Source: an uncultured Prevotellaceae bacterium (GTDB taxonomy: Bacteria; Bacteroidota; Bacteroidia; Bacteroidales; Bacteroidaceae). Taken from it: a DNA stretch of 33,406 bases. The translations under genes were made by a program, and so were the position numbers. The notes beneath the pieces are model-generated. The model was not told the origin of the DNA, ran no database searches, and saw only the letters and a program-made list of their open reading frames with translations. Shown here piece after piece: positions 14,560 through 22,884 of the stretch. Position 1 is the stretch's first letter, and the number at the start of each line of letters is the position of its first letter. The stretch is taken from NCBI GenBank assembly GCA_937877625.1, contig CALFJG010000041.1, forward strand, positions 1 through 33,406. Direction: 5' to 3'.

Positions 14560-14653
14560 TTCCTCGCAGTCCTCCGTCCTTCTTTAACTCCTCCAATCAT
14601 TTTGCAGACAAGCCAAGCGCAGCCAAAAAACGTTTTTTTAACCTTGCACTACG

Positions 14654-15805
14654 ATGGTCTTACGCGTCACGTTGTCTTTCTTACTGCTTATATTGGTGCC
14701 ACCCCTTTTGCTATGGTGTTTATTGCCGCGAAGGTGGCGTTGTTGGTACGTGTTGCTCCCGAGTTGGCTGCTAACACTCGGCACGTTGTTTTTGTTCTTC
14801 GGCGCAGGCTACGTGTCGGCAGAGCCTTCAGTGTGGCGTACGCGTTTATTGGTGACGGTGTTGTTTGTGTCCGTAACAGAGTTAGGCGTAGTGGTATGCC
14901 TCTTGCTCACAAGACTCTTTGGGACACAGAGACGCCACTCCTTATTATATATATATGGTGTCGTCGTGGCGGCACTTATGGTCTTGATGATTTATGGCCT
15001 AACTACTGGCGACAGCACTATTGTCACACGCCGGCTGCTTGTGGCCGAGAAGAATGTTCCGCGTGCGTTTGATGACTACCGCATTGCTGTGGTGAGCGAC
15101 TTACACGTTGGCACACACTTTGGCGACACGGCACATCTCTCGGCTATGGTAGCGGCAGTGAATGCCACTAAGCCCGACTTGATTTGCATAGTAGGCGATG
15201 TAGTAAACTTCAGCGAGAAGGAGATTGAGGCTGTGCGTCCTATCTTCTCGCGCCTTGTAGCAAGTGACGGCGTGATAAGTGTGATGGGCAACCACGACTA
15301 CCTCGGCTACGGGCTTTATCCCGACAGCACAGAACGCCTTAGCCATATCGCCCGCCTACAGGCGATAGAGCGTGAGATGGGTTGGGATTTGTTGCTCAAC
15401 GAAAAGCGCATAATACGTCGCGGCGCAGACAGCATTGTGATTGTAGGCACTGAGAACGATGGCGAACCGCCTATGCCGCAGTTGGCCAACCTCGCGCGCG
15501 CTATGGAAGGCACCGAGCGCGGCGCACTGCGTATATTACTTACTCACGACCCTACTTTTTGGCGTCGCGCCGTTGTAGGAAAAACGGATATCCCACTTAC
15601 GTTTGCCGGCCATACACACGGCTTTCAGTTTGGCCTGCCCGGTGGTTTCTCGCCCGCGCAGTGGTGCTACAATGAATGGGGAGGCCTATACAGAGAAGGC
15701 CAGCAAAGGCTCTACGTCACTACCGGCCTTGGCGACAACCTTATTCCGTGGCGTTTAGGTATGCCTGCGGAAGTGCTGGTTTGTTCTTTGAGGCACGTTG
15801 AATAA
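14654..15805 (+). CDS. Membrane-anchored calcineurin-like metallophosphoesterase
   Basis: A 383-residue phosphoesterase. The first 120 or so residues hold about four hydrophobic helices (for example LSFLLLILVPPLLLWCLL and ALMVLMIYGL). The catalytic domain then shows all calcineurin-like metal motifs: SDLHVG (about 147-152), GDVVN (about 183), GNHDY (about 212), THDP (about 295) and GHTHG (about 318-322). This layout matches YkuE/YaeI-type membrane phosphoesterases, some of which act on lipid pyrophosphates; the substrate is not deducible here. The 94-bp gap upstream has an aaaaaacgtttttt palindrome and a one-mismatch -7 box (TAACCTTG). Confidence 0.88.
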   Translation: MVLRVTLSFLLLILVPPLLLWCLLPRRWRCWYVLLPSWLLTLGTLFLFFGAGYVSAEPSVWRTRLLVTVLFVSVTELGVVVCLLLTRLFGTQRRHSLLYIYGVVVAALMVLMIYGLTTGDSTIVTRRLLVAEKNVPRAFDDYRIAVVSDLHVGTHFGDTAHLSAMVAAVNATKPDLICIVGDVVNFSEKEIEAVRPIFSRLVASDGVISVMGNHDYLGYGLYPDSTERLSHIARLQAIEREMGWDLLLNEKRIIRRGADSIVIVGTENDGEPPMPQLANLARAMEGTERGALRILLTHDPTFWRRAVVGKTDIPLTFAGHTHGFQFGLPGGFSPAQWCYNEWGGLYREGQQRLYVTTGLGDNLIPWRLGMPAEVLVCSLRHVE

Positions 15806-15898
15806 ATAAGACGCTCCATTTACCCTTGCTCGTCGTTGTTTTTCTTCTTGGCCTCCTGCCGCTTACCTTATTCCCTTTTCCAGATTAGCAGTTTTTCC

Positions 15899-15906
15899 TA
15901 CTTTTG
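15899..15906 (+). promoter_or_regulatory. Bacteroidetes -7 box, nucleoside kinase gene
   Basis: TACTTTTG lies 24 bp before the ATG at 15930, an ideal match and spacing. Confidence 0.65.
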
Positions 15907-15929
15907 TAGGCAAATAAAACACATAGATT

Positions 15930-17603
15930 ATGGCACTACAAACACTGACTATCCGACTAAAAAACACCGCTACGGAACATCGCGTACCCGTGGGCTATAA
16001 CTTAGAACAGGTTTACGAACTCCTCTCTCTCTCTCTGCCCCATGGTGCCACGAGTGCTAAGGTCAACAACAAAGTAGAGGGGCTTCACTACACGCTCTTT
16101 TCCGACAAAGACATAGAGTTTCTTGACACATCTTCGCCCTCGGGACTGCGCACCTACACGCGCTCGCTCTTTTTTGTACTCTACAAAGCCACGAACGACC
16201 TCTTCCCTCAGTCGCGTCTGCGCATAGAGATTTCTATGTCGGGCGGTTTCTACTGCCGCTTGCTCAAACAGGGTGAAGAGAGCACCACCGAACAAGACGT
16301 TGCCGACCTGCGCCGTCGTATGCAAGAAATCATCGATGCCGACCTCCCCTTCCGCCGCATCACCGCGCATACCGACGAAGCCGCAGCCCTTTTTCGCCAA
16401 TACGGACAAGAGGACAAGGCTCTGCTGCTTGAGAGCCAAGGCAAACTCTATACGCACTACTACACCCTTGATGGCCTGCCCGACTATTTCTACGGCTCTC
16501 TGCTCGTTCGTACCTCACAAATCTATCTTTTCGACCTCATAGCCTACGGCGAGGGACTCTTGCTGCGCATACCCGACAGTGCCTCCCCCGACACCCTGCG
16601 CACCATCTTTCCGCAGGAAAAACTCTTTGACATCTTTCGCGAGAACCATCGCTGGCAAGACATCCTCGGCATCAGCACCATTGGCCAATTGTCCGATGCC
16701 TGCAAGAAAGGTTTCGCCTCTACACTTATCCACGTGAGCGAAGCCCTGCAAGAGAAAAAAATTGCTGCACTCGCCGACCGTATTGCCGCCCGCCCCGAGA
16801 TACGCGTCATACTCATCGCCGGCCCCTCGTCAAGCGGCAAGACTACCTTCTCCAAACGACTTAGCGTGGGACTCGCCGTATGTGGATTGCGACCCGTACC
16901 CATCTCCTTAGACGACTATTTTGTTGACCGCGACAAAACACCGCTCGACAGCGAGGGGCAATATGATTTTGAACATCTCCACGCACTCAACATACCACTC
17001 TTTAACGAACAAATGCGTACGTTGCTACAAGGCGGCGAGGTGGAACTGCCACACTACAACTTCCATAGTGGCAAGAGTGAGAAGAGCGGCAAACGCCTCC
17101 GACTAAGAGAGAACGAACTGCTGATACTCGAAGGCATACACGCCCTAAACCCCGAACTCACCAGCAACCTGCCACCCGAAAGCAAATTCCGCATCTACGC
17201 CAGTGCCCTTACGTCAATACTGCTGGACTATCACAATTATATCCCCACCACCGACAACCGCTTGTTACGCCGCATCGTGCGCGACAATAAATATCGCGGC
17301 TACTCTGCCCTCGACACAATACGCCGCTGGCCGAGCGTGCGCCGAGGCGAAGACCGTTGGATATTCCCCTTCCAGGAAGAGGCCGACGAGATGGTCAATA
17401 CCGCACTACTCTTTGAACTCGCCGCACTACGTGGCGAGGCACTGCCGCTGCTCGAAGCCGTACCCGAGAACCAACCCGAATACTCTGAAGCCTATCGATT
17501 ACGGAAGTTTCTGACCTATCTCCCACCTATCGACTTACGAGGCCTGCCACCCACGTCGCTACTTAGGGAATTCCTCGGAGGAAGTTCGTTTAAATACTCT
17601 TAA
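15930..17603 (+). CDS. Nucleoside kinase with ThrRS-like N-terminal domains
   Basis: A 557-residue fusion. The N-terminus (LTIRLKNTATEHRVPVGYNL onward) resembles the TGS and second additional domain of threonyl-tRNA synthetase (about 1-210). The C-terminal half is a uridine-kinase-type P-loop domain with GPSSSGKTT at about 297-305, PISLDDYFVDRDKTPLD, and the LILEGIHALNP strand-turn of the uridine kinase family. Such proteins are annotated as nucleoside kinase in Bacteroidales and probably phosphorylate uridine or cytidine. What the synthetase-like part does is not known to me. Cytoplasmic, single gene with its own promoter. Confidence 0.92.
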   Translation: MALQTLTIRLKNTATEHRVPVGYNLEQVYELLSLSLPHGATSAKVNNKVEGLHYTLFSDKDIEFLDTSSPSGLRTYTRSLFFVLYKATNDLFPQSRLRIEISMSGGFYCRLLKQGEESTTEQDVADLRRRMQEIIDADLPFRRITAHTDEAAALFRQYGQEDKALLLESQGKLYTHYYTLDGLPDYFYGSLLVRTSQIYLFDLIAYGEGLLLRIPDSASPDTLRTIFPQEKLFDIFRENHRWQDILGISTIGQLSDACKKGFASTLIHVSEALQEKKIAALADRIAARPEIRVILIAGPSSSGKTTFSKRLSVGLAVCGLRPVPISLDDYFVDRDKTPLDSEGQYDFEHLHALNIPLFNEQMRTLLQGGEVELPHYNFHSGKSEKSGKRLRLRENELLILEGIHALNPELTSNLPPESKFRIYASALTSILLDYHNYIPTTDNRLLRRIVRDNKYRGYSALDTIRRWPSVRRGEDRWIFPFQEEADEMVNTALLFELAALRGEALPLLEAVPENQPEYSEAYRLRKFLTYLPPIDLRGLPPTSLLREFLGGSSFKYS

Positions 17604-17641
17604 AAGGAGACTATAAATTAGGCTAAATTGGTCGTTATCGG

Positions 17642-18172
17642 TTACGACAAAACAACATCGTTTTTGTTAGTATTCTTACTGATATTGCTTTCTTCCGCAT
17701 CTTCATCCACACATTGTTCCACGTGGTCGAACACCAGCCCTGCCTCAAAACCTCTGGAAAGTGCAAAACGTGCTAATTTCTCACGTATCTTGCGCGGCTC
17801 TTGGCCTACGAGCGTACGCCTCTTGGCTGTAAGGATATGGCGCAGGCCGGCGAGATAGTCTGTCTCCTTTATCTCCGAGAGTGCAACACGAATATCCCCC
17901 TCGCTGATACGTTTCTGCCGCAAAGCAGCACCAATTTTGAGCCTTCCCCAGCGTTGGTACAACACACGGTCGTGAACAAAGGCTCTGGCGTAACGGCTCT
18001 CGTCGATATATCCCTCGCGTTCTAATCTAAGGAGTATCTTCTCTGTCGCGTTAGGATCTATGCCCCACCGAACGAGCAACGAACGTATCTCCGAGAGACA
18101 ACACTCCTGTGATGCGCACCGCGCGGCGGCACGCTGAAGTGCGGTGTCAGGACTTAGCGGTTTCATTGACAA
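17642..18172 (-). CDS. recX: Regulatory protein RecX
   Basis: RecA modulator, a 176-residue helical-bundle protein. The family pattern is visible: CLSEIRSLLVRWGIDPN, the conserved LEREGYIDESRYARAFVHDR stretch (about 50-70), then GRLKIGAALRQKRI and a repeat of that unit (GQEPRKIREKLARFALSRGF). The tail is acidic (DEDAEE). It overlaps the waaA gene by 10 nt (waaA ends at 18163), so the two are translationally coupled. recA is not in the window. Confidence 0.93.
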   Translation of the reverse strand: MSMKPLSPDTALQRAAARCASQECCLSEIRSLLVRWGIDPNATEKILLRLEREGYIDESRYARAFVHDRVLYQRWGRLKIGAALRQKRISEGDIRVALSEIKETDYLAGLRHILTAKRRTLVGQEPRKIREKLARFALSRGFEAGLVFDHVEQCVDEDAEESNISKNTNKNDVVLS

Positions 18173-19413
18173 GGATTGAATATCGCCTTATATATACGCT
18201 CCACAGCCCCTGCCCCGCTGTGAATATACTCAGCCGCCGCTTTGCCAGCCTGGTTGAGGCTCTTAGGATCAGACAAAAGGCTGTCCATCTTTTCTGCAAA
18301 ATCCACGTTACCGCCCACCTCAAAGGCACCACCTCTTGCAAGCAATGTCTGCGCTTCTTGAAACTTCTTGTTGTTCGGGCCAAAGAGTACGGGCAACCCA
18401 TACACCGCCGCCTCGGGAACATTGTGTATCCCCACACCGAAGCCTCCACCCACGTATGCCACCGTGCCGTAGCGATAAATGCTTGAGAGCAGACCAAAGC
18501 AATCAACAAGCAGTACGCGCGCCTCGCGCAGTGCATCAGCGGAGAACGAAGCGGCCTCGCCGTAGGTTATCGTGTATCCCACCTCACGCTCACAGCGCGC
18601 CCGGAGTTTTTCTATCCTCAGCGTACTGATTTCATGCGACGCAATGATGAGTTTCCAGCCTTTGTGGGCAAAATAAGGCAGGTAAACGTCTTCATCGGGC
18701 GGCCAACTGCTACCGGCGACAAACACATTCTGCGCCCCATCGCCCACAAAGGCCTCCACAAGCGGCAACGAACGTGCCTTTTGTTGTATCTGCACCACAC
18801 GGTCAAGGCGTGTGTCGCCCGTCACCGTGACATTGGTAAGCCCCTTACGCGCAAGCAACAGACGTGATGCCTCATTTTGTACAAAAAAGTGCGTCACCCA
18901 CCACAGCACGCGACTGTAACCCATATTCCACGGGCGGAAGAATAACTGACTGGGGCGGAAAATACTGCTCACGCTATAGACAGGAATATCCCGTTGGTGG
19001 CAGAGAAAAAGATAATTCGCCCAAAACTCGTATTTCACAAACACCGCCATCGCCGGGTGCGCCAGACGTAAAAATTTGCGCACCCCAGGCTTCGTATCAA
19101 AAGGCAGGTAGCATACCGCATCGGCATATTCATAGTTTTTCCTCACCTCATAGCCCGACGGGCTGAAGAACGTGAGCAGTATTTTCTGCTCGGGATGCTC
19201 ACGCTTCAGCCGTTCTATAAGCAAACGCCCCTGTTCAAACTCACCGAGCGAGGCCACGTGAAACCACACCGGTCGGTCCGCCACGTCAATGCGCTCACGC
19301 AGGATTTTCCACGTAGCGCGTTGCCCACGCCGCATTAGGCGCGCCTTCTTGTGACCAAAGAGTGCCGCCAACGACACGAGGCACATATAAATATATATCA
19401 CAAGGGTGTACAC
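18163..19413 (-). CDS. waaA: 3-deoxy-D-manno-octulosonic acid transferase
   Basis: Adds Kdo to lipid IVA at the inner membrane during LPS core synthesis (GT30). The best start is GTG at 19413, where the product opens VYTLVIYIYMCLVSLAALFG, the usual N-terminal membrane anchor. An ATG at 19521 adds 36 unconserved residues. Motifs are WFHVASLGEFEQGRLLIERL (containing the family's catalytic Glu), TFFSPSGYEVRK, GSSWPPDED, and GLPVLFGPNNKKFQEA near the C-terminus. It lies between gltX and recX on the minus strand and overlaps recX by 10 nt. Confidence 0.93.
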   Translation of the reverse strand: MYTLVIYIYMCLVSLAALFGHKKARLMRRGQRATWKILRERIDVADRPVWFHVASLGEFEQGRLLIERLKREHPEQKILLTFFSPSGYEVRKNYEYADAVCYLPFDTKPGVRKFLRLAHPAMAVFVKYEFWANYLFLCHQRDIPVYSVSSIFRPSQLFFRPWNMGYSRVLWWVTHFFVQNEASRLLLARKGLTNVTVTGDTRLDRVVQIQQKARSLPLVEAFVGDGAQNVFVAGSSWPPDEDVYLPYFAHKGWKLIIASHEISTLRIEKLRARCEREVGYTITYGEAASFSADALREARVLLVDCFGLLSSIYRYGTVAYVGGGFGVGIHNVPEAAVYGLPVLFGPNNKKFQEAQTLLARGGAFEVGGNVDFAEKMDSLLSDPKSLNQAGKAAAEYIHSGAGAVERIYKAIFNPCQ

Positions 19414-19584
19414 GAGGATTAACAATAAGTTTTCATTCTTTCCGAAACTGAAGAGAACAAGATGTTTAGGTGATATGCTGGCTTTCTTACCAACAACAGA
19501 CACAAAGGGTACGCCTTTCAATGCGGCACAGAGGTCTGCGGCCTAATATCCCTTTGAGAAAAAAGAGAAATACTAAAGGTGTAT

Positions 19585-21108
19585 TTAAGCAAGTACTTCA
19601 AGCGCACGTTTCATACGCTCCAACGTCTCTGTCTTACCTAAGAACGCGCTGATATCGAACATACCTGGACCTTTGCCTTCGCCCACCAACATAAGACGCC
19701 AAGCATTCATAATGTCGCCCATCTTGTATTCCTTGCTTTCTATCCAAGCATGCACAACGGCCTCTTGCCCACGAATACTGAAGTCGTCTATACCTGCGAG
19801 TACGTCCATCAACTCGCGCATCTGTTCGGGCGACTGCTCTTTCCAGCGTTTGCGCACTGTCTTCTCATCGTATGCCGTAGGTGCCACGAAGAAAAACTCA
19901 CACAGCGGCCATAGGTCTTTCACAAAGTTCACACGGCTCTTCATCATTCCCACCACAGCGCAGGCGCGCTCCTCTGTTGTATCCACACCATTGTCGGCAA
20001 GCAGACGAAGGAAAGCGGGTGTGAGTTCTCTGTCGGTTTTCTGGAGGATGTATTCGTGGTTGAACCACGTGGCTTTCATATAGTCGAACTTAGCCCCTGC
20101 CTTTGAGCATTTCTCGAGGGAGAACACTTCAGCAAGCTCGTCCAAGGAGAACATCTCTTGTTCCGTGCCGGGATTCCATCCCAGCAAAGCAAGAAAGTTG
20201 AGTACTGCCTCGGGCAGGTAGCCGTCTTCGCGGTATCCGCGTGAGGTGTCGCCCGTAACGGGGTCTGTCCATTGCAAGGGGAAAACGGGAAAGCCCAGAC
20301 GGTCGCCGTCGCGTTTAGAGAGCTTGCCTTTACCATCGGGCTTAAGCAATAACGGCAGGTGGGCAAACTGCGGCATCGTGTCCTCCCAGCCAAAAGCACG
20401 ATAGAGCAACACATGGAGCGGTGCACTCGGCAGCCATTCCTCGCCGCGTATTACGTGGGAGATTTCCATCAAGTGGTCATCTACGATATTTGCCAGATGG
20501 TACGTGGGAAGCTCATCGGCAGCCTTGAAGAGTACTTTGTCGTCAAGCACACTACTATTGATATGCACCTCGCCACGAATAATATCCTGCACCACGATGT
20601 CCTGCCCGGGTTCTACCAAGAAACGCACCACATAGTTTGCCCCCTCTTTCAGCAAACGCGCTGTCTCTACGTCTGGCAAAGCGAGAGAGTTGCGCATAGT
20701 GCCACGTGTCGTGGCATCGTATTGGAAATTGGGTGTCGCAGCACGCGCGGCAGCGAGCTCCTCGGGTGTATCGAAAGCGAGATAAGCCTTGCCGCTGTCC
20801 AAGAGTTGCTGCACATACTCCTTATATATATCCCTGCGCTCACTCTGGCGGTAAGGCCCCTTATCGCCACCGAAGCTCACACCCTCATCAAAGTCTATGC
20901 CGAGCCAACGAAAGGCCTCAAGGATATAGGCCTCAGCACCAGGCACAAAACGTGAGGAGTCGGTGTCTTCTATACGAAAAATGAGTTTGCCACCGTGTTT
21001 ACGGGCAAAGAGATAGTTATAGAGCGCAGTACGCACACCGCCGATATGCAACGGCCCCGTAGGACTCGGCGCAAAGCGCACACGAACTGGTCTGAACGAA
21101 GTAGCCAT
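19585..21108 (-). CDS. gltX: Glutamyl-tRNA synthetase
   Basis: Class I synthetase that charges tRNA-Glu. The HIGH-type motif is in FAPSPTGPLHIGG (about 10-22) and the KMSKS-type motif is KLSKRDG. Other family blocks are FRIEDTD and HLPLLLKPDGKGK. Length is about 507 residues from the ATG at 21108, which gives MATSFRPVRVRFAPSPTG; an ATG three codons upstream (21117) is less likely. It heads the gltX-waaA-recX minus-strand run with a promoter at 21162-21169. Confidence 0.96.
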   Translation of the reverse strand: MATSFRPVRVRFAPSPTGPLHIGGVRTALYNYLFARKHGGKLIFRIEDTDSSRFVPGAEAYILEAFRWLGIDFDEGVSFGGDKGPYRQSERRDIYKEYVQQLLDSGKAYLAFDTPEELAAARAATPNFQYDATTRGTMRNSLALPDVETARLLKEGANYVVRFLVEPGQDIVVQDIIRGEVHINSSVLDDKVLFKAADELPTYHLANIVDDHLMEISHVIRGEEWLPSAPLHVLLYRAFGWEDTMPQFAHLPLLLKPDGKGKLSKRDGDRLGFPVFPLQWTDPVTGDTSRGYREDGYLPEAVLNFLALLGWNPGTEQEMFSLDELAEVFSLEKCSKAGAKFDYMKATWFNHEYILQKTDRELTPAFLRLLADNGVDTTEERACAVVGMMKSRVNFVKDLWPLCEFFFVAPTAYDEKTVRKRWKEQSPEQMRELMDVLAGIDDFSIRGQEAVVHAWIESKEYKMGDIMNAWRLMLVGEGKGPGMFDISAFLGKTETLERMKRALEVLA

Positions 21109-21161
21109 ATAAAACAAAGAATTGTTGGGGGGTTATTTATGATGAAAGATAAATGTGGCTG

Positions 21162-21169
21162 CAAAGTTA
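21162..21169 (-). promoter_or_regulatory. Bacteroidetes -7 box, gltX operon
   Basis: Minus-strand TAACTTTG lies 54 bp before the gltX ATG at 21108. Confidence 0.6.
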
Positions 21170-21386
21170 GTGATTTTTAACCTTTAAGGCGTAATCTCTC
21201 TGTACTAAAAGCGGTTTTTCGTTGGAACGACGCTTAAGGGGCGTTCTCTCAAATAGACTGAATTGATTTTTGGCTAAACACCCTTTTTAAACCTCTGATT
21301 TCAACAATATGACAGCAAAAGAAGGTTTTTAGGTGTCGCTCGGACGTTTTTTGCACCGAGCAAATCACTTGATGATAGAAAAAGCG

Positions 21387-21394
21387 TAAATTTG
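21387..21394 (+). promoter_or_regulatory. Bacteroidetes -7 box, deoxynucleoside kinase genes
   Basis: TAAATTTG lies 109 bp before the ATG at 21503, with a TTG (21369-21371) upstream as a possible -33 element. The resulting leader of about 100 nt contains the GTTCTATA palindrome described separately. The rest of 21170-21386 shows no gene. Confidence 0.5.
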
Positions 21395-21442
21395 CCCACA
21401 AGTTCCACCTTGGATTGTTCCAACTTTTTTCGTTACAGGGGT

Positions 21443-21467
21443 GTTCTATAATTAGGATTTATAGAAC
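21443..21467 (+). promoter_or_regulatory. Palindrome gttctata-N9-tatagaac in dNK leader
   Basis: An 8-bp inverted repeat with a 9-nt spacer in the transcribed leader, 36 nt before the first deoxynucleoside kinase start. It could be an operator or a leader hairpin. Its left part belongs to a motif also seen upstream of pyrE at 8303-8330. Confidence 0.4.
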
Positions 21468-21502
21468 ACACACAGAAACAGAACACACCTATAAATAATC
21501 TG

Positions 21503-22123
21503 ATGTACATCGTTACCGCAGGAAATATGGGCAGCGGAAAAACCACGCTCACCAAAATGCTCTGTAAGCACTATGGATGGACACCGCGCTATGAGCAAGT
21601 GGCTGCAAATCCCTATATAGAGGACTACTACAACGATATGCCCCGATGGGTGCTGGGGATGGAAGTGTTTTTCCTCAAAGAACGCTTCCGCGACCTACTC
21701 GCCATCAACGCCGCGAGCGATTCGGAAACAATCATACAGGATCGCTCTATCTTTGAAGGTGTCTATGTCTTTGCTAAAAACAACTACGCTTTGGGCAATA
21801 TGCAGACGCGCGACTTTGAGACATATATGGAACTCTTTGAGTCGATGATGATGGTAGCCCGACAGCCCGACCTTATGATTTACCTCCGTGCCAGTGTACC
21901 CCACCTCGTGGCTAACATCCAAAAGCGTGGGCGCGAATACGAACAAGGCCTCGCCATAGAATACCTGCGCGGACTCAACGAAAACTACGACGACTTTATT
22001 TTCCACCAATACAAAGGCCAGTGTCTGGTTATTGACGTGGACAACCTTGACTACGAACACCGCACCGAAGACTTTAAGAGCATTATAAACCGCATTGACG
22101 CACGCCTCTTCGGTTTTTTTTAA
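21503..22123 (+). CDS. Deoxynucleoside kinase, copy 1
   Basis: Purine or pyrimidine deoxynucleoside salvage kinase of the dNK (dCK/dGK-like) family, 206 residues. The P-loop GNMGSGKTTLTKML is at 7-20, the substrate-site DRS motif is in QDRSIFEGVYVF (about 81-92), and the lid region is KRGREYEQGLAIEYL. About half of the sequence matches the next gene, so the two form a tandem pair of paralogues with probably different substrates. Translation begins at the ATG at 21503 after an A-rich leader. Confidence 0.93.
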   Translation: MYIVTAGNMGSGKTTLTKMLCKHYGWTPRYEQVAANPYIEDYYNDMPRWVLGMEVFFLKERFRDLLAINAASDSETIIQDRSIFEGVYVFAKNNYALGNMQTRDFETYMELFESMMMVARQPDLMIYLRASVPHLVANIQKRGREYEQGLAIEYLRGLNENYDDFIFHQYKGQCLVIDVDNLDYEHRTEDFKSIINRIDARLFGFF

Positions 22124-22171
22124 TCATAGAAGATAAACACTCTCCTTTTACTTACATAACCCCACACAAAT

Positions 22172-22792
22172 ATGCACATCGCAATAGCAGGAAACATAGG
22201 TAGCGGCAAGACAACGCTCACCAAGATGCTCGCCAAACACTACGGCTGGCAACCACGTTTTGAGCCCGTAGAACACAACCCTTATCTTGATGACTTCTAT
22301 GCCGATATGCAGCGTTGGTCGTTCAACCTACAAGTATATTTCCTCAACAAGCGCTTCAAAGAAGTGGTGGAAATATCTAAGTCGAAGGATGTCATCATAC
22401 AAGACCGCACCATCTTTGAAGACGCGCGCATCTTCGCCCCCAACCTCCACGATATGGGTATGATGAGCGACCGCGACTTCCAGAACTACACCGACCTCTT
22501 CGACTTGATGATGTCGCTCGTGAAGCTACCCGACTTGATGATATACATTCGCAGCACCATTCCCAACCTCGTGGCGCAGATACAAAAACGCGGACGCGAG
22601 TTTGAAAAGAGCATACGCATTGACTACCTACAAGGCCTCAACAACCGCTACGAAAACTGGATCGCTGGATACAAAGGCCATCTCATCATCGTTGACGGCG
22701 ACAACCTCAAATTCGAAGGAAACCAAGATAGCTTCCGACAAGTTACAGATATGATTGACGCTAAACTCTTTGGTCTATTCCCAATGGACTAA
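22172..22792 (+). CDS. Deoxynucleoside kinase, copy 2
   Basis: Second dNK-family kinase, also 206 residues, with P-loop GNIGSGKTTLTKML and a DRT variant of the substrate motif (QDRTIFEDARIF), then the lid KRGREFEKSIRIDYL. It starts 48 nt after copy 1 and is likely cotranscribed. The difference DRS versus DRT and the swapped residues around EGVYVF/EDARIF suggest distinct nucleoside preference; deoxyadenosine versus deoxyguanosine type pairs are known in other bacteria. The specificity split is inference. Confidence 0.93.
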   Translation: MHIAIAGNIGSGKTTLTKMLAKHYGWQPRFEPVEHNPYLDDFYADMQRWSFNLQVYFLNKRFKEVVEISKSKDVIIQDRTIFEDARIFAPNLHDMGMMSDRDFQNYTDLFDLMMSLVKLPDLMIYIRSTIPNLVAQIQKRGREFEKSIRIDYLQGLNNRYENWIAGYKGHLIIVDGDNLKFEGNQDSFRQVTDMIDAKLFGLFPMD

Positions 22793-22884
22793 CACGGAAT
22801 ACTGACGAAAGAGCCAAAAACAACGCGCAGCACCCATAACCCTTCAAAAAGTCCGTAACCCCCAATAAGTTTCATAAAAAAGTT

